From Bacillus pseudomycoides (GTDB taxonomy: Bacteria > Bacillota > Bacilli > Bacillales > Bacillaceae_G): a stretch of DNA of 64,000 nucleotides. The stretch is from the NCBI RefSeq assembly GCF_002582035.1, contig NZ_NUQE01000022.1, positions 1 through 64,000 of the forward strand. The letters run 5' to 3'. The notes under the pieces are model-generated. The model was given only the letters and a program-made list of their open reading frames with translations, made no database searches and was not told where the DNA came from. Positions 7,993-16,115 of this stretch are shown piece after piece. How positions within the stretch are numbered: position 1 is the first letter of the stretch; the number at the start of each line of letters is the position of its first letter. The position numbers and the translations under genes were made by a program.

Positions 7993-9159
7993 ATGATATT
8001 TTTCTTTCAGTTAGCAGTAATTTTGCTAAGTACAAAACTTGCGGGTGACTTAAGTGTTAGGTTAGGGCAACCATCTGTACTTGGAAAACTTATTGTTGGT
8101 ATTATGATTGGTCCAGCAGTATTGGGATTAATTGATAATACGGATTTATTGAAGCAATTAAGTGAAGTTGGGGTTATTCTCCTCATGTTTATGGCTGGTT
8201 TAGAAACGGATTTAAAGGAACTAAATGAAAATCGCAATTCTTCTTTAACGATAGCAGTGGGTGGAATTATTATGCCGTTTCTAGGTGGCTATGTTACTGG
8301 TCTGATTATGGGAATGGAGCAAGCAAATGCAGTCTTTTTAGGCTTACTTCTTTGTGCAACTAGTGTTAGTATCTCTGTGCAAACGCTCCGGGATTTAGGG
8401 AAAATGAAAACGCGTGAAAGTACAACAATGCTTGGCGCAGCTGTGTTTGATGATATCCTTGTTGTTATTTTACTTGCATTTGCCATGAGTTTCTTAGGTG
8501 CAGGTGATGTGAATCTAACAATGATTATTTTGAAAAAGGTTGTCTTCTTCGCAGCTATTATCCTGATTGGATGGAAAGGTGTTCCAATGATTATGCGCTG
8601 GCTTTCTCCGCTTCGTGTGTCAGAATCTATTATTAGCGCAGCCCTTATTATTTGTTTCTCCTTCGCTTATCTTGGAGAATTACTAGGAATAGCGGGAATT
8701 ATCGGAGCGTTTGCGGCAGGGATTGCTATCTCCCAAACAGATTATAAACATGAAGTTGAGAAGAAAGTTGAACCAATTGCCTATGCAATGTTTGTTCCGA
8801 TTTTCTTTGTAAGTATTGGGATGAATATTACGTTTACAGGACTTGGAGATAAGGTTTGGTTTATCGTCATTTTAACAATAATTGCGGTGTTAACGAAATT
8901 GATTGGTTGTGGCCTTGGCGCACGTATGACAGGTTTTGATTTACAGTCTTCTACTATTATTGGATCTGGAATGGTTTCACGTGGCGAGGTAGCCTTGATT
9001 ATTGCAGGACAAGGTTTGGCTTCAGGATTATTAGCGCAAGATTACTTTACAGCGATAGTAATTATTGTTATTTTGACAACGATGGTTACACCGCCGATGT
9101 TGAAGAAAGCATTTGCGATAAAAGACAAGCAATTGAAAGAGGAAAGAAGTGCGGTGTAA
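7993..9159 (+). CDS. CPA2-family Na+(K+)/H+ antiporter, GerN/NapA type
   Basis: A 388-residue integral membrane protein with about 12 hydrophobic segments. Typical CPA2 features are the N-terminal GQPSVLGKLIVGIMIGP, LLMFMAGLETDL, and the paired acidic ion-binding residues in AAVFDDILV (Asp-Asp near 153). GMVSRGEVALIIA appears near the end. There is no C-terminal RCK domain, unlike KefB. B. cereus GerN and GerT, antiporters of spore germination and outgrowth, are close in size and type, but I cannot tell which paralogue this is. GGAGAG site upstream. Confidence 0.88.
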   Translation: MIFFFQLAVILLSTKLAGDLSVRLGQPSVLGKLIVGIMIGPAVLGLIDNTDLLKQLSEVGVILLMFMAGLETDLKELNENRNSSLTIAVGGIIMPFLGGYVTGLIMGMEQANAVFLGLLLCATSVSISVQTLRDLGKMKTRESTTMLGAAVFDDILVVILLAFAMSFLGAGDVNLTMIILKKVVFFAAIILIGWKGVPMIMRWLSPLRVSESIISAALIICFSFAYLGELLGIAGIIGAFAAGIAISQTDYKHEVEKKVEPIAYAMFVPIFFVSIGMNITFTGLGDKVWFIVILTIIAVLTKLIGCGLGARMTGFDLQSSTIIGSGMVSRGEVALIIAGQGLASGLLAQDYFTAIVIIVILTTMVTPPMLKKAFAIKDKQLKEERSAV

Positions 9160-9176
9160 GCACTTCTTTTTTCATG
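9143..9176 (+). terminator. intrinsic terminator overlapping stop codon
   Basis: The stem AAAGAAGTGC / GCACTTCTTT includes the antiporter stop codon in its loop and is followed by a T tract. Confidence 0.85.
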
Positions 9177-9207
9177 TAACAATTTTCAGAAATATATAAC
9201 AATAACC

Positions 9208-9240
9208 TTGACGTAGGCTTTATTTTGTTTTACGTTAAAA
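9208..9240 (+). promoter_or_regulatory. candidate promoter/operator of the LacI gene
   Basis: TTGACG is followed 17 bp later by TACGTT. The latter sits in a near-palindrome TTTTACGTTAAAA with the central CG typical of LacI-family operators, suggesting autoregulation. Inference only. Confidence 0.4.
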
Positions 9241-9273
9241 TTGTAAACCATTTCCATGCTAAGGGGTGAAGAT

Positions 9274-10215
9274 GTGGCAACGATACGCGATGTTGCAAAG
9301 TTGGCAGGAGTTTCAGTCGCAACAGTTTCACGAGTATTAAATGAAAAAGGGTATGTACATGAAGATACGGTAAAACAAGTGAAGAAAGCGATTGAAGAAT
9401 TGCAATATAGACCAAATGCGGTGGCCAAGGCACTATTTAAAAAATCTTCTACGATGATTGCTCTGCTTGTACCTGACTTACAAGACCCGGCATCCTTACC
9501 ATTGCTTACAGTTATTGAAGAAGAAGCTTACAAAGAAGGGTATCAAATTATTATATGCAATATGAAACATAAGCGTAGTTACATGGATATATTGGAGCAA
9601 AATAATATTGCAGGTGTTATTATGACACGTGATGTATATGAAAGTTTGCAAAAAGATATAGTATCAGTTCCGTTTGAAATTGTAGATTCGGCTGAGGGGG
9701 ATTCTTTACAGTATTATAATGCAGCGATACAAGCTGTTTCTGTTCTAGACGAGAAAGGATGTCAGTTTCTTGCCTATATCCATGAAAATACAAGTAATGA
9801 AGCGATGGAAGAACATTTTACTGGTTTTTTAGACGCGGTTTGGGAGAAGAATATATCTTACCGAGTTATAGAAACGCATAGAAAAGAGACAGATTCAGAG
9901 CAAATAGCTGCGGAGGTATTACAAAAACATCCATACATAGATGGTATCGTTACTTGTAGCGATATTGTAGGGATTAGCTTTATTCGTGCTGCACAAAAAC
10001 TTTATATCTCTATTCCGAAACATATACAAGTTATTGGTTTGAGTGGAAGTATACAAGGTGAGTGGTCCACGCCAGCTTTAACGACAATTGCTCAGCCGAT
10101 AACAAGCATAGGAGCACTTGCTATTCATAAGCTAATTGCAAAAATAAAAAAGGAAGAATATAACCAAGAGGTAGATTTGAATTTCGTTCTAATTGAGAGA
10201 GGATCAACAAAGTAA
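9274..10215 (+). CDS. LacI-family transcriptional regulator
   Basis: A 313-residue repressor. The N-terminal helix-turn-helix and hinge are classic: TIRDVAKLAGVSVATVSRVLN and YRPNAVAKAL. A periplasmic-binding-protein-like effector domain follows (MIALLVPDLQDP, then DGIVTCSDIVG near 225). The GTG at 9274 is preferred because AAGGGGTG lies five bases upstream and VATIRDVA is the usual beginning. No transporter or catabolic gene is adjacent, so the target and ligand cannot be inferred. Confidence 0.9.
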   Translation: MATIRDVAKLAGVSVATVSRVLNEKGYVHEDTVKQVKKAIEELQYRPNAVAKALFKKSSTMIALLVPDLQDPASLPLLTVIEEEAYKEGYQIIICNMKHKRSYMDILEQNNIAGVIMTRDVYESLQKDIVSVPFEIVDSAEGDSLQYYNAAIQAVSVLDEKGCQFLAYIHENTSNEAMEEHFTGFLDAVWEKNISYRVIETHRKETDSEQIAAEVLQKHPYIDGIVTCSDIVGISFIRAAQKLYISIPKHIQVIGLSGSIQGEWSTPALTTIAQPITSIGALAIHKLIAKIKKEEYNQEVDLNFVLIERGSTK

Positions 10216-10244
10216 AAGGTGCGTGAGAAAACGCACCTTTTTTC
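10215..10244 (+). terminator. intrinsic terminator
   Basis: The stem AAAGGTGCGT / ACGCACCTTT with a 6-nt loop is followed by T's after the LacI gene. Confidence 0.9.
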
Positions 10245-10301
10245 TATTTTGTTACTTGTAGGCAGTAGGAGTCTGATTAATTTGATGAAATTTTCCCTTC
10301 A

Positions 10302-11303
10302 TCAAGGGTGCAGTAAGAAGTGTTCTTGTTTAATATCAAGTAACATTGCTGCAAAACGTTTATGTTCTTCAAAATTTGGAGAATGAGCTGAGTTCGGAAA
10401 CCAAATCATTTTTTTTATAGGTGCGTCAAGAACATCACAATATTGTTGGACAAGTGCATAAGGCGTTTGATAGTCATAGCGTCCAGAACAAAAATACACA
10501 GGAAATGAAACGCTTGGAATTTGTGAAAAGAAATCAACTTTTAACATTTCCTTCCATAATTCTCCGGATTTTATATTTCCACAAAAAAATTTAATCCAAT
10601 CTATCCATGTATATTCTGGGGATAGAAAACCTTTTCGAATAAAAGAAAAGAATGTCCCTTTTTGAATAGCACCGCCAAAGATACCGAGCCATTTCCTTTG
10701 GATAAGTAGTCGTTTCTTATCTAAAAATGGAGGCCTTCCAAGTTTTTTCAAAGAGGTGAGTGCACGGTTATGTCCGCGCTGCTTGGCGGATCGAATTAAA
10801 TGTTCAAAAAGCAGTTCCTCATTTTGTTTCATATGCACAATTTGGCCAACTCCGATATATGCTTCGATGTATTGGGGAGATTGCTGCGCAGCAAATAATC
10901 CAATGATGCTGCCCCAAGAGTGCCCGAGAAGAAATAATTTCCTTTTTTGAAACCTTGTTAGAAGATAATCAATTATTTTATGTGTGTCTAAAATGAATTG
11001 TTCAATTGTTAGCGGTTCTTTGAAATCTTGCCATGAAAAGGATTTTCCTGCTCCGCGCTGATCCCAGTTGACAACAATAAAATGTTTCTCAAGTTCTGTT
11101 TGAAAATGGCGTGCAAAGCCATTTTGAGCCATTCCTGGTCCACCGTGTAAGCATAATAAAAGAGGTTGATTGAGATCTTGCCCACGAATGAGTAACGATT
11201 GTTTCCGATTATTTATAAGAACATTTTCAATTGTAGCAATACTATTTGCGATGTGTTTTTTATTTTTATCGTAAAAAGAGGGAGTACTGCTGCGAATGAA
11301 CAT
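10302..11303 (-). CDS. alpha/beta hydrolase, proline iminopeptidase-like
   Basis: A 333-residue member of the S33 peptidase group. Motifs: CLHGGPGMAQ (oxyanion hole), NWDQRGAGKS, the nucleophile LLGHSWGSIIG (Ser near 150), acid Asp in CSGRYDYQTP and His in NSAHSPNFEE. HGGPG plus DQRGAGKS is characteristic of prolyl aminopeptidases and relatives. The true substrate could be a peptide or a small ester. It appears monocistronic, with AAAGGAGGTCG six bases before the ATG. Confidence 0.85.
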   Translation of the reverse strand: MFIRSSTPSFYDKNKKHIANSIATIENVLINNRKQSLLIRGQDLNQPLLLCLHGGPGMAQNGFARHFQTELEKHFIVVNWDQRGAGKSFSWQDFKEPLTIEQFILDTHKIIDYLLTRFQKRKLFLLGHSWGSIIGLFAAQQSPQYIEAYIGVGQIVHMKQNEELLFEHLIRSAKQRGHNRALTSLKKLGRPPFLDKKRLLIQRKWLGIFGGAIQKGTFFSFIRKGFLSPEYTWIDWIKFFCGNIKSGELWKEMLKVDFFSQIPSVSFPVYFCSGRYDYQTPYALVQQYCDVLDAPIKKMIWFPNSAHSPNFEEHKRFAAMLLDIKQEHFLLHP

Positions 11304-11406
11304 GAGGGCGACCTCCTTTTGATTGCGATATATTGAACAGTGATGTTTTTTTCATCATATACTAAATATACTAATAAGAAATTATTGTATCATAACATAA
11401 TAACTT

Positions 11407-11447
11407 TATCCCGCATTAACAAGCAATAGGCTCCCGTTGATGGAATA
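11407..11447 (-). repeat. decayed bcr1-like fragment
   Basis: TTTATCCCGCATTAAC... followed by GTTGATGGAA resembles the two ends of a reverse-oriented short copy. Heavily diverged. Confidence 0.45.
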
Positions 11448-11476
11448 TTCTATGTTTAATAGAGAGGAGGGAGGAG

Positions 11477-11932
11477 GTGGAAATTGGTGAAATTATTGGT
11501 CGTTTAAATAATCATGAACCGATAGCAATTGTTGCGAAACGGCTGGGGATGAGTCCATATACACTATCAAAAAAATTACGATTGCTCGGATATGAATATG
11601 ATAGTGAGCAGAAAAAAAGGGTATTTGTTGGAGAAGGAGAAGAACCTCGTCATTTACAATTAAAAGAGGCTGTGAGTATACAGCAGGAAAAAATAGATTA
11701 TCAGCGCCTCATTTATGAGCAATTGCAACATATTTATGAGTTGTTGCAAAAACGCGAATATGGAATATGTATTACGTCTGTGGAACAAGGAGAGAAAAAA
11801 AAGCGTACATTTTCTCTTTCTAAACAAGTATTAGAGCAATTAGATTGTTTTTCTGCTAGAAATGGCATGCATAAATCTAAACTTGTAGAAATTGCACTGA
11901 AAGAATATTTAGAAAGATATCGTGGGAAATAA
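11477..11932 (+). CDS. putative DNA-binding protein, HTH plus ribbon-helix-helix
   Basis: I do not recognise this 151-residue protein by name. The N-terminus (IIGRLNNHEPIAIVAKRLGM, then SPYTLSKKLRLLGY) reads as a helix-turn-helix. The C-terminal 45 residues (RTFSLSKQVLEQLDCF ... SKLVEIALKEYLERY) look like a ribbon-helix-helix of the CopG/Arc type. A charged, probably coiled stretch joins them. Proteins with this two-part layout occur in plasmid partition and small regulators. The GTG start follows an AGAGGAGGGAG site. It stands alone between hydrolase genes. Confidence 0.65.
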   Translation: MEIGEIIGRLNNHEPIAIVAKRLGMSPYTLSKKLRLLGYEYDSEQKKRVFVGEGEEPRHLQLKEAVSIQQEKIDYQRLIYEQLQHIYELLQKREYGICITSVEQGEKKKRTFSLSKQVLEQLDCFSARNGMHKSKLVEIALKEYLERYRGK

Positions 11933-11933
11933 T

Positions 11934-11957
11934 AAAAGCGGGATTTCCCGCTTTTAT
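11934..11957 (+). terminator. hairpin terminator
   Basis: The palindrome AAAAGCGGGA / TTTCCCGCTTTT directly follows the preceding stop codon. The T tract is short. Confidence 0.65.
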
Positions 11958-12035
11958 CCTGCTACTTGCAGGCAGTAGGATCTAAAAGAAGAACTGCCTG
12001 TAAAAGCTTGGTTTTTTCCACGCGTAAAAGTTGTA
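11953..12035 (-). repeat. decayed bcr1-like repeat
   Basis: TTTATCCTGCTACTTGCAGGCAGTAGG mirrors the end hairpin, and AACTGCCTGTAAAAGCTTGG mirrors the middle module. Other parts are lost. Confidence 0.5.
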
Positions 12036-12046
12036 TGTTTTAACTG

Positions 12047-13636
12047 CTAATTTATTTTTTGAATACGCCCTTCAATTTTTGCTTCGATTGGTGATTTTGC
12101 TTGCTTCACATAATCTACTAACGCATCTAAATCATTTGGTCCTGTTTCTGGATTTGTTCCATTTTTAAATGAAACAAAACCGTCTCCACCAGAAGCTAAA
12201 AAGGCATTTGCTACGACAGTGTATGTTTGCGAGTCAACAAGAGTTTCGCCGTTTGATAAGCGTACATCAATTACTTTTTCACCATCTGCTTTGTTAGCAT
12301 CCCATTTGTATGTGATGCCAGAGATTTGGAGCATACGTGTTTTATCCTTTTGCCACTGTTGATTTAAAATGTCACGAATATCCTTTCCAGTCAATGAGGA
12401 TTTTATTAATTGGTTGCCAAAAGGCTGAATGCCATATAATTCTCCCCACGTAATATCTCCTGCATCTAAATCATTTCGAATACCACCAGGATTCATAAGA
12501 GCAATTTGTCCGTTCATCGCACCACGCTGTGCATCTGCAATTAAGTTACCAAGTGTTGACTCTCCAGCAGGTGATTGTGTTCTATCTAAAGCAATTGCAG
12601 CTTTGCCGACAACCTCATTTACAAGAGGAGCGACTTTTTCTTCATACCGTTCGACTTTTTTCTTAATTTGTGGATCTGGTTGGATGCCGTCATGGAATGT
12701 TGTAACAATCTCAGCCTTTTTCTCTACAATATCTTTTGTTTTCTTGTCAATTTTTAAATCAACATCTGCGAAAGCTGTACCGTACGAATAAGCTTGTACA
12801 AGAAGTTTTCCATTTACAGTTCCATTTACATATGCATGGTTATGGCCGCCAAAAATGACATCGACTTCTGGATCGGTATTTTGAGCTAAGCGAACGAGAT
12901 CACCATCTGTAATTCCTTTATCATCCGTTGTACCAGGATTGTGTGCTAATACAACAATTGCTTTTACACCTAATCGTTTTAATTGTTCTGCAGACTTGTT
13001 AATTGCTTCTACTTCATCTGTGAATTTTACATTTTCAACCATTTTAGGCATAACAATACTTGGTGTTTCTGTTGTGACGACACCAATAAAGCCGACTGGA
13101 ACTCCTTGTACCATTTTTACTGTAAATGGTGGTAAAAATAAGCGTCCTGTTGTCTTATTATAGACATTGGCTGCAACGTAAGGGAACTGTGCACCTTTAA
13201 AGTTGCCAGTCTTTTCGTGATAACCACCATAAATAAGGCGACGCATTTCGTCTATACCTTCATCAAATTCATGATTTCCAATTGTTGCAACATCAAATCC
13301 AAGGTCGTTGAAGATTTCAATTGTTGGTTCATCTTGTAACAAAGCAGAAATTGGTGGGCTTGCTCCAACTGCATCTCCGGCATGAACAAGTAGCGTATTT
13401 GGGTTTTGTTTTTCGCGATCTCGCAAGTATGCAGCTAAGTAATCGACCCCGCCAGCCTCCTTATTGTCTATTTTTTTTACTGTGTTTAATTGACCGTGGA
13501 AGTCATTAATGCCTAGCATTTGAAGATTAATGTAACGATTTTCTTGTTCTGGTGTAGAAGTTGGTTGTGCTGCAAATACACTTGAAAATGTGACTGTACT
13601 TAAAATAGCAACTACAGGTATAATTTTTTTCCACAT
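12047..13636 (-). CDS. secreted 5'-nucleotidase / metallophosphatase
   Basis: A 529-residue UshA-type enzyme with a Sec signal peptide (KK, hydrophobic core, cleavage after VFA). The N-terminal calcineurin-like metallophosphoesterase domain has all metal motifs: NDFHGQL, HAGDAVG, IGNHEFDEG, LAHNPG and FGGHNHAY. The C-terminal 5'-nucleotidase substrate domain shows NPGGIRND and the late ASGGDGFVSF. There is no LPXTG sorting signal or lipobox, so it is probably released or loosely held at the envelope, where it would remove phosphate from extracellular nucleotides. Confidence 0.92.
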   Translation of the reverse strand: MWKKIIPVVAILSTVTFSSVFAAQPTSTPEQENRYINLQMLGINDFHGQLNTVKKIDNKEAGGVDYLAAYLRDREKQNPNTLLVHAGDAVGASPPISALLQDEPTIEIFNDLGFDVATIGNHEFDEGIDEMRRLIYGGYHEKTGNFKGAQFPYVAANVYNKTTGRLFLPPFTVKMVQGVPVGFIGVVTTETPSIVMPKMVENVKFTDEVEAINKSAEQLKRLGVKAIVVLAHNPGTTDDKGITDGDLVRLAQNTDPEVDVIFGGHNHAYVNGTVNGKLLVQAYSYGTAFADVDLKIDKKTKDIVEKKAEIVTTFHDGIQPDPQIKKKVERYEEKVAPLVNEVVGKAAIALDRTQSPAGESTLGNLIADAQRGAMNGQIALMNPGGIRNDLDAGDITWGELYGIQPFGNQLIKSSLTGKDIRDILNQQWQKDKTRMLQISGITYKWDANKADGEKVIDVRLSNGETLVDSQTYTVVANAFLASGGDGFVSFKNGTNPETGPNDLDALVDYVKQAKSPIEAKIEGRIQKIN

Positions 13637-13666
13637 GTTTTTTGTTTCTCCCCTTTATATAAATCT

Positions 13667-13684
13667 GACATCATACGACATCAT
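13667..13684 (-). promoter_or_regulatory. direct repeat upstream of nucleotidase
   Basis: GACATCAT occurs twice, 10 bp apart, 31-48 bp upstream of the nucleotidase start. The helical spacing suggests a regulator site; the regulator is unknown. Confidence 0.4.
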
Positions 13685-13873
13685 TTTAATAGATTATGAG
13701 AAAACAATCTATATAAAATTCTATATTTTAAGAAAATTTACAAAACTAAATCTTTTTATTTTTATATAGAAAATAAATCATTAATTATGAGTGATTAACT
13801 GTTTTGCATTTTCATGTGGAATTGGAGTTGGAATTCACGAAACTTAATAGAGATACAGATACAGCTCTTGTGG

Positions 13874-13903
13874 TTGCTGGTAAATTACATTTTCTACTAT
13901 AAT
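13874..13903 (+). promoter_or_regulatory. candidate yqkE promoter
   Basis: TTGCTG and a perfect TATAAT are separated by 18 bp, about 30 bp before the yqkE start. The wider interval 13637-13931 shows no convincing gene. Confidence 0.5.
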
Positions 13904-13931
13904 AAAGAAAAAAGTAAAAGGTGATTTGATC

Positions 13932-14192
13932 ATGGCAAAGAAAAAGCAAAAGCAAGCACAGAAACAAACAGGGATGAAGATGGAAAAAGAAACAGTAACA
14001 ATTGGAGATCAATTGAACGAAGCATTAATGAGGCAGCTGAAAAGTAAACAAAAAGAGCTAAAAGAGCAAGAGGAACAGAAAAAAGAAGCAGAGTTAGAGA
14101 GAAAGCGTAAAGAACAGCGTGAGCGTGAAAAAAATAAATCGTTTGAAGAATTATTAAGTGAAAGTAGTTTGTCATGGAAAGACTTTAAGTAA
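13932..14192 (+). CDS. yqkE: YqkE-like charged protein (DUF3886 type)
   Basis: An 86-residue, extremely Lys/Gln/Glu-rich protein: a basic N-terminal tail, GDQLNEALMRQLKSK, a long charged helix (about residues 35-70, probably coiled coil), and a conserved-looking end FEELLSESSLSWKDFK. It matches YqkE in length, composition and genomic place (yqkD ... yqkE ... yqkF). The ATG at 13932 follows AAAGGTGAT; a TTG two codons earlier is less likely. Function unknown. Confidence 0.8.
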   Translation: MAKKKQKQAQKQTGMKMEKETVTIGDQLNEALMRQLKSKQKELKEQEEQKKEAELERKRKEQREREKNKSFEELLSESSLSWKDFK

Positions 14193-14201
14193 GAAATGAA
14201 T

Positions 14202-14352
14202 GTAAAATGAAACTTCCATCAGTGGGGGACTTTATCCCCCGCTAATGGTTAGTTGAATCAATCGGGCTTTTACGGGCAGTTATTCTTCACCTATCTTCCT
14301 TGCTTTTTCCTCAATCTTGAAGTGGAGATTTTACTGCCCGCGAATAGCGGGA
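14202..14352 (+). repeat. bcr1-type repeat, full length
   Basis: All three hairpin modules are recognisable. The 3' terminus is altered from GCGGGATAAA to GCGGGAGGGATG, which supplies the ribosome-binding site for the next gene. Confidence 0.9.
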
Positions 14353-14361
14353 GGGATGGGT

Positions 14362-14877
14362 ATGAGAAAAGTGGAAGTAGTGTCCTATGAAAATCATTGG
14401 GCAGAAAAGTTTCAGAAAGAAGCGAAACGTTTAAAGGAAGCAATGCCAGAACATGTGAAAGTTCATCATATTGGTAGTACATCTGTGCCAGGGTTAGCGG
14501 CAAAGCCCATTATTGATATGATTATGGAAGTTACGAATATTGACAAAGTGGATAGCTGGAATGATTGCTTTGTGGAACTCGGATATACACCAAAGGGAGA
14601 AAATGGTATATCCGGACGGCGTTTCTTTGTACACGGTACAGAAGAGAAGAGAAGTTATCATTTACATATATATGAGACAGGCAATCAAGAAATTATGCGT
14701 CATCTCTCTTTTCGAGATTATATGATGGAGCATTGTGAAGAAGCAGAGGCGTATGCGACGTTAAAGCAAGAGCTTGCGAAACAATTTACATATGATATTG
14801 ATCAGTATATTGAAGGGAAAGATGCATTTGTTCGTGATAGGGAGCAAAGAGCCATAGAATGGATGAAGAAAAAATAA
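14362..14877 (+). CDS. GrpB-family nucleotidyltransferase-like protein
   Basis: A 171-residue UPF0157/GrpB protein. Diagnostic features are the N-terminal VEVVSYENHWAEKFQKEA, HHIGSTSVPGLAAKPIIDM with the nucleotidyltransferase-type GS and Asp residues (about 35-53), and HLHIYETGNQEI. The domain is related to the nucleotidyltransferase superfamily; its biological activity is not settled. The start at 14362 gives the family N-terminus. The GGGAGGG ribosome-binding site is formed by the end of the adjoining bcr1-type repeat. Confidence 0.88.
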   Translation: MRKVEVVSYENHWAEKFQKEAKRLKEAMPEHVKVHHIGSTSVPGLAAKPIIDMIMEVTNIDKVDSWNDCFVELGYTPKGENGISGRRFFVHGTEEKRSYHLHIYETGNQEIMRHLSFRDYMMEHCEEAEAYATLKQELAKQFTYDIDQYIEGKDAFVRDREQRAIEWMKKK

Positions 14878-14908
14878 CGTGCCACGTATATGCGGCACGT
14901 TATTTTTA
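14877..14908. terminator. intrinsic terminator
   Basis: The stem AACGTGCC / GGCACGTT is followed by ATTTTTAT, between convergent genes. Confidence 0.85.
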
Positions 14909-14916
14909 TAATTGTT

Positions 14917-15882
14917 TTATGGAAGTAATAAAATTTTCCCTGTGCTTTTTCTACTTTCTAAATAATGGTGTGCTTTTGCTCCTTCGCTTAAGGAAAATGT
15001 AGTTGGATCAGATAATTTGATCTTTCCTTGTTGAATCCATGTAAATAGCTCTTCAGAACGAAGAACGCGTTCTTTATGAGAAGTGAGTACATTCCATAGA
15101 TCCCCGCCGGTTAGTGTCTTAGATGTATCCATAAGCATGCGCGGGTCTACAGGCGCTGGATCGCCTCCTGCCATTCCGTAAAAAACAACGGTTCCTCCAA
15201 TACGTGTTGCTTCAAAGCTATCTATCAGCGTAGAGCCAACAGATTCATATACAACATCTACACCTTTTCCGTTAGTCGCATGCATGACTTTCTGTTTCCA
15301 ATCATCCTTATACAAAAAGGCCCAGTCTGCGCCAACCTCTTCGGCAGTTTTTGCTTTTTGGATAGAAGAGGTGAGGGCGATCACTTTACCACCTAGTAAT
15401 TTTATGATTTGTACAAGGAGCTGTCCTACACCACCGGCAGCAGCGTGTACGAGTACAATATCTCCTTCCTTTATCGCATAGCTATCGCGAGTTAAGTAGT
15501 GAGCTGTTAAACCTTGCAGTAAAATAGAAGCAGCTGTTTCATATGAAACATGATTTGGAAGTGGAATTGCTTTCTCTATTGGAACCGCTACAAGCTCTGC
15601 ATTTGCATATGGAACATCTGCAAATGCAATAGAATCTCCTTGCTTTATAGTCGTAACATTATTTCCTACCATTTCTACAATTCCAGCGCCTTCGTAGCCT
15701 AAAATGTATGGTGGTTGACCAGCGAGGTGATAATTTCCTTTTCTTCTATAGACATCGGCAAAGTTTAAACCAATTGCCTTCATTTTTACAAGAATGTCAT
15801 TAGGTCCAATAACGGGATCGGGAATTTCTTTATATTGCAATACTTCTGGTTCTCCAAATGTGTCAAATGCAAGAGCTTTCAT
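14917..15882 (-). CDS. NADPH:quinone oxidoreductase-type MDR protein
   Basis: A 321-residue zinc-independent medium-chain dehydrogenase/reductase. Evidence: MKALAFDTFGEPEVL at the start, IGLNFADVYRRKG, GYEGAGIVEMVG and the Rossmann dinucleotide motif VHAAAGGVGQLLVQ near 145. The catalytic-zinc cysteines of alcohol dehydrogenases are absent. The likely role is NADPH-dependent reduction of quinones or enals. GAGGG lies upstream of the ATG. It is monocistronic and convergent with the GrpB-family gene. Confidence 0.9.
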   Translation of the reverse strand: MKALAFDTFGEPEVLQYKEIPDPVIGPNDILVKMKAIGLNFADVYRRKGNYHLAGQPPYILGYEGAGIVEMVGNNVTTIKQGDSIAFADVPYANAELVAVPIEKAIPLPNHVSYETAASILLQGLTAHYLTRDSYAIKEGDIVLVHAAAGGVGQLLVQIIKLLGGKVIALTSSIQKAKTAEEVGADWAFLYKDDWKQKVMHATNGKGVDVVYESVGSTLIDSFEATRIGGTVVFYGMAGGDPAPVDPRMLMDTSKTLTGGDLWNVLTSHKERVLRSEELFTWIQQGKIKLSDPTTFSLSEGAKAHHYLESRKSTGKILLLP

Positions 15883-16066
15883 CTTTTTCCCTCTACTTTG
15901 TGTATTTTGTTTTACGCTTACACTGTAAGATAAAAGAATGAAGAAAGCAAGAAATTACTTCTTAAAAAAGTAGGGAAAGGCTGTTTGTATAGAATATAGT
16001 GAAATGACAATTATTTTATTTAAATTTTTTAACATAAAAAGATTATGTAAACCAATCGGTTTTTTT

Positions 16067-16095
16067 TGACTTTTTATTTTTTTCTTGTTGAAATG
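16067..16095 (+). promoter_or_regulatory. candidate promoter of the aldo/keto reductase
   Basis: TTGACT is followed about 17 bp later by TGAAAT. A near-palindrome AACCAATCGGTT lies just upstream and could bind a TetR-like regulator. Weak evidence. Confidence 0.35.
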
Positions 16096-16115
16096 GAGTA
16101 AAGGAGGAGTTTTTT

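Noticed and set aside
14291-14503. Minus-strand 70-codon frame across a repeat and the GrpB gene
   Set aside because: Antisense to a well-supported gene and partly within the repeat.
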